A DNA stretch of 64,000 nucleotides from Chromatiaceae bacterium (GTDB taxonomy: Bacteria > Pseudomonadota > Gammaproteobacteria > Chromatiales > Chromatiaceae): positions 62,001 to 126,000 of the forward strand of contig JACKMU010000008.1 in assembly GCA_024235215.1 (NCBI GenBank). Direction: 5' to 3'. Under the pieces are notes generated by a model. It had not been told where the DNA came from. It worked only from the letters and a program-made list of their open reading frames with translations, and searched no databases. Shown here piece by piece: positions 54,672-63,768 of this stretch; within the stretch, counting starts at the first letter, position 1, and each line of letters starts with the position of its first letter. A program made the translations under genes and the position numbers.

Positions 54672-55721
54672 ATGCAGAGCAAACCAAGCTGTATCGGGAT
54701 TTTTCTGGGGACGCTGCTCAGTTTGGCGGCTGCGACCGCCTCCGCAGAGAGACCCGACAGCTACAATTCGGATAGAGATAAATTGATCCGTGAGATGCAG
54801 CATGAGCACGGTTTCGATGCGGAGAAGTTGCGCATGCTGATGGCAAAAGCGGTTTATCGTCAAAGTATTATCGACGCGATAAGCCGTCCGGCCGAGGCAA
54901 AGCCCTGGTCCCAGTACCGGCCGATTTTCCTTACTGCGAGTCGCATCGAACAGGGCGTCGAGTTCTGGGAACAGAATGCAGCGCTGCTGCAACAGGCCGA
55001 GCAGGTTTACGGCGTTCCATCTGAGCTGATCGTTGCCATTATCGGCGTCGAAACGCGTTACGGAGGCTATCTTGGCAAGTACCCGGTGCTGGATGCACTG
55101 ACCACCCTCGCCTTCGGCTACCCCAAGCGTGCCGCTTTTTTCAGGAGCGAACTGATTCAGTTCTTGTTGTTAACCCGAGAGGAGCAGGTGGATGCGACCG
55201 CTGTGCTTGGCTCCTATGCTGGCGCCATGGGACTGCCGCAATTCATCCCGAGCAGCTATCGAGCTTATGCAGTCGATTTCGACGGCGACGGCCGCCGTGA
55301 CCTGTGGAATAGCCGGGCCGATGTGATCGGCAGTGTTGCAGCCTATTTCCAGCGTCATGGTTGGGTGAGAGGAGAGCAGATCACAACACGAGCCAATGGC
55401 GCCGACAGCCGCCATGACAGCTTCGTGGATACGGATATGAAACCCTCAATCCCATACAGCAGGCTGCGTCAAGCTGGGATAGAAAGCGAACAGCCCGTTG
55501 CTGATGATACACTGGTCAGCCTGGTGCGACTGGATGGCGAACAGGGGCCCGAGCACTGGCTCGGGCTGAACAACTTTTATGTGATCACCCGCTATAACCA
55601 TAGCAATCTGTACGCGATGGCGGTGTATCAGCTGAGCCGCGAGATTGTTGCCGAACGCAACAGACGAATCGACTTTGGGCAGACAAAAATGAGTGAACTC
55701 AACAGAGCAGGATTCCGATGA
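54672..55721 (+). CDS. mltB: Membrane-bound-type lytic transglycosylase B
   Basis: 349 residues. Signal peptide ending near ASAER, without a lipobox cysteine, so probably soluble periplasmic rather than a lipoprotein. The catalytic glutamate is in IIGVETRYGG, followed by GAMGLPQFIPSSYRAYAVD. It cleaves glycan strands to 1,6-anhydro ends. Its stop overlaps the rlpA start, giving the rodA-mltB-rlpA-dacA order of Pseudomonas. Confidence 0.96.
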   Translation: MQSKPSCIGIFLGTLLSLAAATASAERPDSYNSDRDKLIREMQHEHGFDAEKLRMLMAKAVYRQSIIDAISRPAEAKPWSQYRPIFLTASRIEQGVEFWEQNAALLQQAEQVYGVPSELIVAIIGVETRYGGYLGKYPVLDALTTLAFGYPKRAAFFRSELIQFLLLTREEQVDATAVLGSYAGAMGLPQFIPSSYRAYAVDFDGDGRRDLWNSRADVIGSVAAYFQRHGWVRGEQITTRANGADSRHDSFVDTDMKPSIPYSRLRQAGIESEQPVADDTLVSLVRLDGEQGPEHWLGLNNFYVITRYNHSNLYAMAVYQLSREIVAERNRRIDFGQTKMSELNRAGFR

Positions 55722-56545
55722 ACAATACGCTACGCATCGCTGGAGTCTTGCTGATGATACTCGCGGTGGGCTGCTCGACACCCCCCCCCAAGACACTCCC
55801 GGAAATCGGCGACAGTGCACCGGAACAGCGTCTGGACCCAGACACCATCGCGGACGCGGTACCCAGAATCGAACCACGCAGCCGTTATGGGAATCCGGAC
55901 AGCTACTGGATATTTGGTAAGCGCTATCAGGTGATGAACGATGGCCGTGGATATCGCGAGACAGGTATCGCATCATGGTATGGAACCAAATTCCACGGCC
56001 GCTACACCAGCAACAGGGAGCCGTACGATATGTACGCGATGACAGCCGCGCACACCTCTCTGCCACTTCCAACCTATGTGCGGGTGAACAACCTGCAGAA
56101 CGGCCGTAGTATCGTGGTCCGGGTCAACGATCGCGGCCCGTTCCATGACAACAGGATCATCGACCTCTCCTATGCGGCGGCAACCAAACTTGGCATCCTG
56201 GAGCGAGGTACCGGACTAGTCGAAGTGATAGCGATTGATCCACGCCAGCCCCTGCCGCAACAGCTAAGCGTCGTAGCACAGCAACAACCACCATCTCCAG
56301 TGGACGCCAATCCGGATATGTTCATCCAGGTTGGTGCTTTTAGCAATCGCCATAATGCGGACCGATTGCGCCTGCAGCTACAGAGCAAACTCGATCGGCC
56401 GGTACGTATTCACGCGGGCCAGCACCAGGGTCAGGACTATTTTCGAGTTCAGGTGGGGCCACTCGCCGATATCGAACAGTCTGATGTAGTCGCCCGGAAA
56501 CTGCTCCAGCTGGGCATGAATGAGATGCATATCATTACGGATTAA
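55718..56545 (+). CDS. rlpA: Septal-ring lytic transglycosylase RlpA
   Basis: 275 residues. Lipoprotein signal with lipobox LAVGC (cysteine 19). Double-psi beta-barrel domain with ASWYGTKFHGRYTSN and RVNDRGPFHDNRIIDLS, then a C-terminal SPOR domain (IQVGAFSNRHNADRLRLQL) that binds denuded glycan at the septum. In Pseudomonas RlpA digests such glycan. Confidence 0.97.
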   Translation: MNNTLRIAGVLLMILAVGCSTPPPKTLPEIGDSAPEQRLDPDTIADAVPRIEPRSRYGNPDSYWIFGKRYQVMNDGRGYRETGIASWYGTKFHGRYTSNREPYDMYAMTAAHTSLPLPTYVRVNNLQNGRSIVVRVNDRGPFHDNRIIDLSYAAATKLGILERGTGLVEVIAIDPRQPLPQQLSVVAQQQPPSPVDANPDMFIQVGAFSNRHNADRLRLQLQSKLDRPVRIHAGQHQGQDYFRVQVGPLADIEQSDVVARKLLQLGMNEMHIITD

Positions 56546-56628
56546 GCGTAACGCGCCATAGAACCAGGTGGGGTACACCGAATCTTACCCGCGGGTTTTG
56601 GCGCCTGAACAGACAGAAGGAAAAGCCT

Positions 56629-57777
56629 GTGCCAGTCAAGCACCCCCTTTTTTGTATTGTTACCTGCCTGCTATTACTGCATGCGCTACAGGGCGCCGTT
56701 GCCGCGATGCCAATTCCAGCTCCGCCAACTGTGGCGGCCAGCGGCCATCTACTGATGGATTTCGACAGTGGCCAGATTCTCGCTGAGAGCAACGCGGATC
56801 AACGACTGGAGCCAGCCAGCCTGACCAAGATAATGACCGCCTATGCGGCGATGCGCGAATTGAAAGCGGGCAATATCCGGCTGGATGACAAAGTCCTGGT
56901 CAGTAAGAAAGCCTGGCGCACACCGGGTTCCCGCATGTTTATCGAGGTGGACAAACAAGTAACGGTGGAACAGTTGCTGAAAGGGATGATCGTCCAATCC
57001 GGAAATGACGCCAGCGTCGCACTGGCCGAGCATATCGCCGGTAGCGAAGAGACCTTCGCCAACCTGATGAACAATCACGCCAAGCGGCTTGGAATGAGCA
57101 ACAGCCACTTCGTCAACAGCACTGGACTGCCGGATGAAAATCACTACACCACGGCCAAGGATATCGCCAAGGTTTCCGCAGCCACCATTCATGAATTCCC
57201 CGAGTATTACGCCTGGTATGCAGAGAAGGAGTTCACCTTCAACAACATCAAACAGCCAAATCGAAACCGGCTGCTCTGGCGTGACACCAGTGTGGATGGG
57301 ATCAAGACCGGGCATACAGAGTCCGCCGGCTACTGTCTGGTCGCCTCGGCAAAACGAGATTCGATGCGGCTGATTTCCGTGGTCATGGGTACCAGCGGTG
57401 AAGACGCCCGCGCCGAGGAGAGCAAATCACTGCTCAATTACGGCTTCCGTTTCTTCGAGACACACCGGCTCTATGACGCGGAGACCGCGTTGACCCGGAC
57501 CCGGGTGTGGAAAGGAGCAGCGGAGACATTGGCAGTGGGACTCGAGCAGGCACTCTACATTACTGTTCCACGCAACCAGTACGATAATCTGCAGGCAACC
57601 CTGAACGTAGACCCGAAGCTGTTCGCACCCATCAACAAAGGCCAGAAAGTGGGCAGCATCGAGGTGATGCTGGCAGGAGAACGCATCACCTCACAGCCGC
57701 TGATCGCGCTTGAACAGGTTGACGAAGGAGGTCTTCTGACGACGTTGAAAGATAGCGTTCTGCTGTGGTTTGATTGA
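56629..57777 (+). CDS. dacA: D-alanyl-D-alanine carboxypeptidase (PBP5/6 type)
   Basis: 382 residues, GTG start with AAGGA 7 bases ahead. Signal peptide, then the S11 peptidase motifs SxxK (PASLTKIM), SGN (QSGNDASVAL) and KTG (DGIKTGHTESAG). The C-terminal amphipathic helix (TTLKDSVLLWFD) anchors it to the inner membrane. It trims the terminal D-alanine from stem peptides. The paralogue (dacA or dacC) is not certain. Confidence 0.96.
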   Translation: MPVKHPLFCIVTCLLLLHALQGAVAAMPIPAPPTVAASGHLLMDFDSGQILAESNADQRLEPASLTKIMTAYAAMRELKAGNIRLDDKVLVSKKAWRTPGSRMFIEVDKQVTVEQLLKGMIVQSGNDASVALAEHIAGSEETFANLMNNHAKRLGMSNSHFVNSTGLPDENHYTTAKDIAKVSAATIHEFPEYYAWYAEKEFTFNNIKQPNRNRLLWRDTSVDGIKTGHTESAGYCLVASAKRDSMRLISVVMGTSGEDARAEESKSLLNYGFRFFETHRLYDAETALTRTRVWKGAAETLAVGLEQALYITVPRNQYDNLQATLNVDPKLFAPINKGQKVGSIEVMLAGERITSQPLIALEQVDEGGLLTTLKDSVLLWFD

Positions 57778-57850
57778 CAGTCAGAGGAAGAGACCTGTGT
57801 ACCCACCGGGACACAGGATCTAACAGTGAACAACTGATTTCCGGCTAGAT

Positions 57851-58117
57851 ATGGACGAACAGGAAACCCTACTCCAATTTCCCTGCCAGTTCTCGGTCAA
57901 GGCGATGGGCTTGGCCACGGATGACTTCGATGCGCTGGTGGTGGAGATCGTCAACCGGCATGTACCCAACCTGGGTGAAGGTGCAGTCAAAAGCCGTCTC
58001 AGTAACCAGGGAAAGTATATCTCGGTGTCGGTCACCTTCGAGGCCACCAGCAAAGCACAGCTGGATGCGATTTATCAGGCACTGACCGATCACGAACGTG
58101 TCCTCATGAGTCTGTAA
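57851..58117 (+). CDS. ybeD: YbeD/DUF493 family protein
   Basis: 88 residues, close to the E. coli length. The core QFPCQFSVKAMGLA and the final LTDHERVLMSL fit the family, an ACT-like fold of unknown role. It lies between dacA and lipB in E. coli as well, which supports the call. Confidence 0.93.
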   Translation: MDEQETLLQFPCQFSVKAMGLATDDFDALVVEIVNRHVPNLGEGAVKSRLSNQGKYISVSVTFEATSKAQLDAIYQALTDHERVLMSL

Positions 58118-58130
58118 TCCGCTGCAGCCG

Positions 58131-58751
58131 GTGCACTCCATCGTTATTAAACAGCTTGGTTTGCAACCTTATTTCGGTATCTGGCGTGCCATGCAGCGTT
58201 TCACCGATGAGCGCAATGAACTGACCAGGGACGAAATCTGGCTGCTGCAGCACCCAGCCGTCTTCACCCTAGGCCAGGCCGGCAGGTCGGAGCACCTGCT
58301 CGATCCAGGAGAGATTCCCGTCATCCAGGTTGACCGCGGAGGCCAGGTAACCTACCACGGGCCGGGGCAGCTGATCGCCTATCTGCTGCTTGATCTGCAC
58401 CGGCGCAAACTCGGAATCCGCCCACTGGTCACGCTGATGGAGCAGAGCATCGTCGAGCTACTCCACGGTTACACAATCGATGCCACGCCGCGCAAGGAGG
58501 CTCCCGGTGTCTATGTGGCCGGACGCAAGATCGCGTCGCTTGGCCTGAGGGTCCGGCGCGGTTGCAGTTTTCATGGCCTGAGCCTGAATGTGAATATGGA
58601 CCTGGCACCATTTGCTCGGATCAACCCATGCGGACAACCGGGATTGGAAGTGACACAGCTGCGTGACCTGAATGGGCCGACTGATCTGCAGCAGATCGGC
58701 GCAGCACTGAGCGCTATCCTGCTAAGGCGTATCGATCAAACTGTCATGTGA
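58131..58751 (+). CDS. lipB: Octanoyl-ACP:protein N-octanoyltransferase
   Basis: 206 residues, GTG start 13 bases after ybeD. It transfers octanoate from ACP to lipoyl domains. The motif RGGQVTYHGPGQLIAY, the lysine in GRKIASLGL and the acyl-accepting cysteine in ARINPCG are intact. In E. coli lipA lies nearby; it is not in this window. Confidence 0.97.
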   Translation: MHSIVIKQLGLQPYFGIWRAMQRFTDERNELTRDEIWLLQHPAVFTLGQAGRSEHLLDPGEIPVIQVDRGGQVTYHGPGQLIAYLLLDLHRRKLGIRPLVTLMEQSIVELLHGYTIDATPRKEAPGVYVAGRKIASLGLRVRRGCSFHGLSLNVNMDLAPFARINPCGQPGLEVTQLRDLNGPTDLQQIGAALSAILLRRIDQTVM

Positions 58752-58958
58752 GAGAAATTTATCCCGTTAACTGGCCGCAATACCGCTGATGTAGACCGGA
58801 GCAACCGACCCATGCTGGAACGGCTCGACTCTCTCCTCCCCTGATGTTTTACACCGGGGCGAACCAGCGGTGGCCGCATAAGCCTCCACCTCTCCCGGTC
58901 TGGGTGAAGAGGTTCATACAACAGCCATTGACCGGCTCAAAAAAGGTAACTGGGCACG

Positions 58959-59738
58959 ATGGGACAGGAGATCATCTGGGTTGTGAAGCTATTGATCCTG
59001 CCGCCTGGCGGAGTCGTACTGCTCGGTGTGGTCGGACTCCTGATGGGACGAAACAGCTTGACCGGCAGACTGCTGACCACGCTCTCGTTGTTATTGCTCT
59101 ACCTACTCAGCACTCCCTATATCTCCAATCAGCTGCTGCGGGAAGTAGAACGTTATCCGGCACTCTCGCTGACCGAAATCCGCCACAGTGAAGCGGATGC
59201 GGTGGTGGTACTGGGAGGCGGTCGACGCAGCAAGGCCGCGGAATTTGGTGGGGACACGGCTAATGCACTGCTACTCGAACGACTGCGCTATGCCGCTTTC
59301 CTATCGCGTCTCACCGGTCTACCGATCATCCCCAGTGGCGGCAGCGCTCTTGCAGAAGAGCCTGCGGAGGCCCAAATGGCAAAAGAGATACTGGAACAGG
59401 AGTTTCTCGTACCAGTGGCGGCGATCGAAGCGCAGAGCAGGACCACCTGGGAGAATGCTACCATGACCGCAGCGCTGCTGCGCCGTTTAGCGTTCCACAA
59501 GGTGTTTCTGGTTACCCACGCAATGCACATGCCTCGGTCGATCGCGATGTTTCAGCGCGCCGGGATCCGAGCAATTGCGGCACCCACCGCTTTTTACCAT
59601 CACAACGATGCAACGACCCAGCTCTCCGACTGGCTGCCAGAACCCAATGCGCTGCGCCACAGCTATTTTGCCCTGCACGAGATGCTGGGCGGTGTCTGGT
59701 ATGCGCTGCGTCAGCACTGGGAAAGTCTGGTCGATTGA
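58959..59738 (+). CDS. ElyC/YdcF-like envelope protein (DUF218)
   Basis: 259 residues. Two N-terminal membrane segments, then a DUF218 domain with VVVLGGGRR, IPSGG and VTHAMHMPRSIAMF. E. coli ElyC has this layout and affects envelope biogenesis, apparently through the lipid carrier undecaprenyl phosphate. The exact substrate is unknown. Convergent with fxsA. Confidence 0.85.
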   Translation: MGQEIIWVVKLLILPPGGVVLLGVVGLLMGRNSLTGRLLTTLSLLLLYLLSTPYISNQLLREVERYPALSLTEIRHSEADAVVVLGGGRRSKAAEFGGDTANALLLERLRYAAFLSRLTGLPIIPSGGSALAEEPAEAQMAKEILEQEFLVPVAAIEAQSRTTWENATMTAALLRRLAFHKVFLVTHAMHMPRSIAMFQRAGIRAIAAPTAFYHHNDATTQLSDWLPEPNALRHSYFALHEMLGGVWYALRQHWESLVD

Positions 59739-59793
59739 CTACGGAACAGCTGGTTGTGTCAAACCTGATGAGCTGCCTGCTGCGATAGATCTT

Positions 59794-60246
59794 TCAGTCG
59801 TCGTTCAACCGCCGGTATTCGCCTTCGATCACATCTGTATCGGCGTGATTAGGATGATCGGGGCGCAGCGGCGACTGACGCTGCAGAATGCCGGAGTGCT
59901 TCAGAAAATAGAGCAGTAACCAACGTCTTAGTGGTGGAGCCAACAAAAGAAAACCGATCAGATCGGTGATAAACCCCGGCAGCAGCAGCATGATCCCGGT
60001 CATCAGCAGCACCGCCCCTTCCAGAATTTCCAGCGCAGGCATCTCTTTTCGTTCCAGTGCGTCGCGTACCCGCAGAGCGGTACTGAAACCTTGTACCTTA
60101 ACCATCATACCGCCCAACAGGGCGGTGAAAATGGTTAGCGCGATGGTCGGTATGGCGCCGATCTCGCTCCCAACCTGGATCAGAAAATAGAGTTCAATCA
60201 GAGGGATGCCAACGAACAGCAGGAGAAATATCAGTAGCGGGTTCAT
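59794..60246 (-). CDS. fxsA: FxsA family membrane protein
   Basis: 150 residues from the ATG at 60246 (MNPLLIFLLLFVGIPLIELY). Three to four hydrophobic segments and a charged C-terminal tail, with GGMMVKVQGF and PGFITDLIGFLLL typical of the family. E. coli FxsA dampens phage T7 exclusion by the F plasmid; the normal role is unknown. Divergent from cutA. Confidence 0.9.
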   Translation of the reverse strand: MNPLLIFLLLFVGIPLIELYFLIQVGSEIGAIPTIALTIFTALLGGMMVKVQGFSTALRVRDALERKEMPALEILEGAVLLMTGIMLLLPGFITDLIGFLLLAPPLRRWLLLYFLKHSGILQRQSPLRPDHPNHADTDVIEGEYRRLNDD

Positions 60247-60381
60247 ATTTTCAGAGCTTACGCTCTCCTCAGGAATGAAACAAGACGACCTGCTATCCGC
60301 TGCAATGACTTGCAACCAGCGCCATAACTTGGCAGCCGTGATTCTTTGCCGTGGGAATGTCGTTGCGCTATCTTTTCTGTC

Positions 60382-60711
60382 ATGCCAACCGAAATACTGA
60401 TGGTTTTTTGTACCTGTCCCGATTCAGCCAGTGCGGAAATGATATCGAGAGCGCTCGTCGCTGACGGCGCAGCTGCCTGTGTCAATGCGTTGCCCGGCGT
60501 TACCTCGACCTATCTCTGGAAGGGTAAGATCGAAACAAGCGAGGAGATTCTGCTGTTGATCAAGAGCAGCGGCAAACGTTATAAGGAAATCGAGGAAATC
60601 ATTGTATCATTGCACCCTTACGAACTTCCCGAGATTATCGCTGTCTCTTTGGATCGGGGAAACTCGGGGTATCTGGACTGGGTCAATCAATGTACCGAAA
60701 AACCAACCTAG
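60382..60711 (+). CDS. cutA: Divalent cation tolerance protein CutA
   Basis: 109 residues from the ATG at 60382 (MPTEILMVFCTCPD). The ferredoxin-like trimer core, including AAACVNALPGVTSTYLWKG, is clear. Named for copper tolerance but its real role is unsettled. The gene commonly precedes dsbD, which it overlaps by 22 bases. Confidence 0.95.
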   Translation: MPTEILMVFCTCPDSASAEMISRALVADGAAACVNALPGVTSTYLWKGKIETSEEILLLIKSSGKRYKEIEEIIVSLHPYELPEIIAVSLDRGNSGYLDWVNQCTEKPT

Positions 60712-63053
60712 AGCTGTTGCTGCTGGGTCTATTTTTTTTCGTCCTGTTTGCAGGCGCCACCTACGCCAGCACCGAAGAGGATTTTCTGTTGCCCGATCAG
60801 GCGTTTCAGCTCTCTGCGGAGAGCCTGGAACCGGACAGCGTACTGCTTCGATGGAAAATTGCCGACGGCTACTATCTCTATAAAAGTAAGTTCAAGTTCT
60901 CCAGCGAGGATCCCGGAGTCACGCTGAGTGCTGTCGATTTCCCCCCTGCCGAGATCAAAGACGACGAGTTTTTCGGCAGGACGGAAATCTACCGGGGGCC
61001 GTTGGAAATCCCGCTACCAGTGCAAAGCAGCAACAGCCAGGCACGCGAACTGGAGCTTACCGCCGTCTATCAGGGGTGTGCCGATGCCGGACTCTGTTAT
61101 CCGCCCCAGATCCGAACACTGAAGGTCGCACTGGCGGCGGTCAACGAAACACCACAACCCGCCAGCAGCTCAAAAGAGCCGCTCGCTGCGCTGAGCAAGC
61201 TCGGCTTGAGTCTGGGATTGGATCAGGAGAATGAAATACCGCTGCCGGAGGAAGCCTACCAATTCTCGGCCAGCGTAGATCAGGGTGATCGGCTGATGCT
61301 GCACTGGGAGATCGCCGAAGGCACTTATTTGTACCAGGACAAACTGGACATCAGATTACTCGAAGGAGAGGGTGTCACACTGGGAGAATTCCAGCTGCCG
61401 AAGGGAAAGCTGAAGAGAGATACGGTCAAACCGGACGGCACTTTTGGTGATCTCGAGGTCTACCAACAGCATATCGATTTGGAAATTCCACTGCTGCGAA
61501 GCAGTACAGCCGCGACCGAATTCACTCTGCAGGTCAGTTATCAGGGGTGCGCAGAAGCCGGGGTTTGCTACCCGCCCATCAAGCAGACGAGACGCTTCGC
61601 GCTGGCTGAGATGCTTCCTACAGTGCTGGCCTCAACCTTGACTGCACCTGATGATACCGTCCGAGTCAAGCCGAGTGTACTGCCGCAGGCAGCGCAAACC
61701 GGCACCAAACAACCAGAGACCGCTCCCCCAATCTCCGAGCAGGACAGGATAGCAGCCACGTTGGCAGGTGGGAATTTCTGGTTCATCGTATTGACCTTTT
61801 TCGGTTTCGGCCTGCTACTCTCGCTGACGCCATGTGTTTTTCCGATGATCCCCATCCTCTCAGGCATCATTGCCGGACAAGGGCCACACGTCACCACCGG
61901 GCGCGCCTTCCGCCTCTCGTTGATCTATGTGCTGGCAATGTCGCTCACCTATACCCTGGCCGGAGTTCTAGCCGGGATATTCGGACACAATCTGCAGGCG
62001 GCGTTCCAGAATCCCTGGATTCTCAGCTTCTTCGCCCTGGTATTCGTGCTGCTCGCGCTCTCGATGTTCGGCTTTTACGATCTTCAGATTCCTAACAAAT
62101 GGCAGAGCAGACTGGCATATTCCAGTAATAAGCAAACAGCGGGCAGCTACACTGGGGTGGCGGTTATGGGCCTGCTGTCGGCACTTATCGTCGGCCCCTG
62201 TGTCGCCCCTCCGCTGGCCGGTGCGCTCATCTATATCGGACAGAGTGGAGACGCCACACTGGGTGGCATCGGCCTGTTTGCGATGGCCATGGGGATGGGG
62301 GTACCACTGCTGCTGATTGGCACATCCGCCGGAAAACTGCTGCCACGCGCTGGCTCCTGGATGGATACCGTCAAAGCCGTTTTCGGCGTCGGCATGCTGG
62401 CGGTGGCGATAATCATGCTCGAACGCATCGTCCCGCCAGCGGTAGCGATGGTTCTATGGGGCGCGCTCCTGATCATCAGCGCGATCTACATGGGGGCGCT
62501 GCAACAACTCTCGATAGAGGCTTCAGGCTGGCAACGCCTGTGGCGGGGAGTCGGCGTGGTGTTTCTGGCGTATGGCGTATTGATGCTGGTCGGCGCAGCC
62601 GCCGGTGGCAAAGACACAGTCCAACCGCTACGCGGTGTGCTACCCGGTGGAGGTGGAGGCAGCAGTGCTGGCGCACTGACTGCGGAACTCCACTTCAAAC
62701 GAATCAAGACAATCGCCGACCTGGAGCGCGAAGTAGCGGCCGCAAGTCGCACCGGTAAACCGGTCATGCTCGATTTTTATGCCGACTGGTGCGTCACTTG
62801 CAAAGAGATGGAGCGCTATACTTTCTCCGATCCCACGGTGATCAAAGCACTGGAGGGTTTTGTGCTATTGCAGGCTGATGTCACTGCAGACGATGCCGAT
62901 GACCGGGCACTGCTTCAGGGTCATTTCGCCATGCCTGGACCGCCCAGTATCATGTTCTACGACCGGACCGGCCAGGAGCAGCGCCCCTTCCGTCTCGTCG
63001 GTTTCATGGCAGCCAACGATTTCGTTGCGCACATTCGCAGGTTCCAGCAATGA
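60690..63053 (+). CDS. dsbD: Thiol:disulfide interchange protein DsbD with two alpha domains
   Basis: 787 residues; E. coli DsbD is 565. Signal peptide, then two tandem N-terminal alpha domains: the first about 30-150 with cysteines C130/C136 in YQGCADAGLCYPP, the second about 185-305 with C287/C293 in YQGCAEAGVCYPP. Eight membrane segments follow, with redox cysteines in TPCVFPM and VGPCVAPP. The C-terminal thioredoxin-like domain has C701/C704 (DWCVTCK). It passes electrons from cytoplasmic thioredoxin to periplasmic partners such as DsbC and the TlpA-like protein next door. Confidence 0.96.
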   Translation: MYRKTNLELLLLGLFFFVLFAGATYASTEEDFLLPDQAFQLSAESLEPDSVLLRWKIADGYYLYKSKFKFSSEDPGVTLSAVDFPPAEIKDDEFFGRTEIYRGPLEIPLPVQSSNSQARELELTAVYQGCADAGLCYPPQIRTLKVALAAVNETPQPASSSKEPLAALSKLGLSLGLDQENEIPLPEEAYQFSASVDQGDRLMLHWEIAEGTYLYQDKLDIRLLEGEGVTLGEFQLPKGKLKRDTVKPDGTFGDLEVYQQHIDLEIPLLRSSTAATEFTLQVSYQGCAEAGVCYPPIKQTRRFALAEMLPTVLASTLTAPDDTVRVKPSVLPQAAQTGTKQPETAPPISEQDRIAATLAGGNFWFIVLTFFGFGLLLSLTPCVFPMIPILSGIIAGQGPHVTTGRAFRLSLIYVLAMSLTYTLAGVLAGIFGHNLQAAFQNPWILSFFALVFVLLALSMFGFYDLQIPNKWQSRLAYSSNKQTAGSYTGVAVMGLLSALIVGPCVAPPLAGALIYIGQSGDATLGGIGLFAMAMGMGVPLLLIGTSAGKLLPRAGSWMDTVKAVFGVGMLAVAIIMLERIVPPAVAMVLWGALLIISAIYMGALQQLSIEASGWQRLWRGVGVVFLAYGVLMLVGAAAGGKDTVQPLRGVLPGGGGGSSAGALTAELHFKRIKTIADLEREVAAASRTGKPVMLDFYADWCVTCKEMERYTFSDPTVIKALEGFVLLQADVTADDADDRALLQGHFAMPGPPSIMFYDRTGQEQRPFRLVGFMAANDFVAHIRRFQQ

Positions 63054-63598
63054 ACCTGCGCAAAATGGCAGTACTGTTGACAACGTGCGCGGTACTGGCC
63101 GGGATCGCATGGAACGGTTATCAGCTGCGCCCTGCCTCCAACGTACAACCGCTGAAGCTGACAGGTGAGGGAGTTGAACAACTGCCTGACTTCTCCTTTC
63201 CCGACGTCGATGGCAACAAGCGTGACAAGAGTGAATGGAACGGACGTGTACTGGTACTCAATTTCTGGGCAACCTGGTGCCCTCCCTGCCGGGAGGAGAT
63301 GCCGCTGTTCGTTGAGTTACAGAAACAGTACGCCGGGAAGAGCGTCCAGTTCGTATCCATAGCGATAGATGAACCGAATCTGGTACGCGATTTCTACGAC
63401 GTCTACGGAATCAACTTCCCTACTTTGATCGGGGGTATGGATGCGATCAAACTCGCCAATGTGCTGGGCAACCGGTTCGATTCACTCCCATTTACCGCAA
63501 TTTTCGACCGCACCGGAAAACGCCACTACATCCAAGCCGGACAGATCGACCGGGAGACCTTGCAACAGCAAATCAACACGCTGCTAAGTCAGATATAA
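63050..63598 (+). CDS. TlpA-like periplasmic thioredoxin
   Basis: 182 residues. A single N-terminal hydrophobic segment (signal or anchor), then a thioredoxin fold with the active site WATWCPPCREEMP, giving a CPPC centre, and the conserved cis-proline region FDSLPFTAIFD. Related to TlpA, ResA and CcmG, which reduce cytochrome c or copper-site cysteines. Its ATG overlaps the dsbD stop by 4 bases, so DsbD is the likely reductant. Confidence 0.92.
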   Translation: MNLRKMAVLLTTCAVLAGIAWNGYQLRPASNVQPLKLTGEGVEQLPDFSFPDVDGNKRDKSEWNGRVLVLNFWATWCPPCREEMPLFVELQKQYAGKSVQFVSIAIDEPNLVRDFYDVYGINFPTLIGGMDAIKLANVLGNRFDSLPFTAIFDRTGKRHYIQAGQIDRETLQQQINTLLSQI

Positions 63599-63768
63599 GC
63601 AACTAATAATATAGGGTTTTCTGCACGATCTTGTTGATAAATCAGCGTAAAACTGGACAAAATCGCAGATAGCGAGCAAAATTAGCGCGGATTTTGAGTT
63701 AACTCGCATGCACCGCACAGGACCGTTAATCCTGCGATCAGCCCTGGCTTCCATCAGCACTGAACACT

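Noticed and set aside
63599..63768. Gene or clear promoter in the AT-rich spacer before aroQ
   Set aside because: Only weak hexamer matches and no reading frame with a ribosome site.
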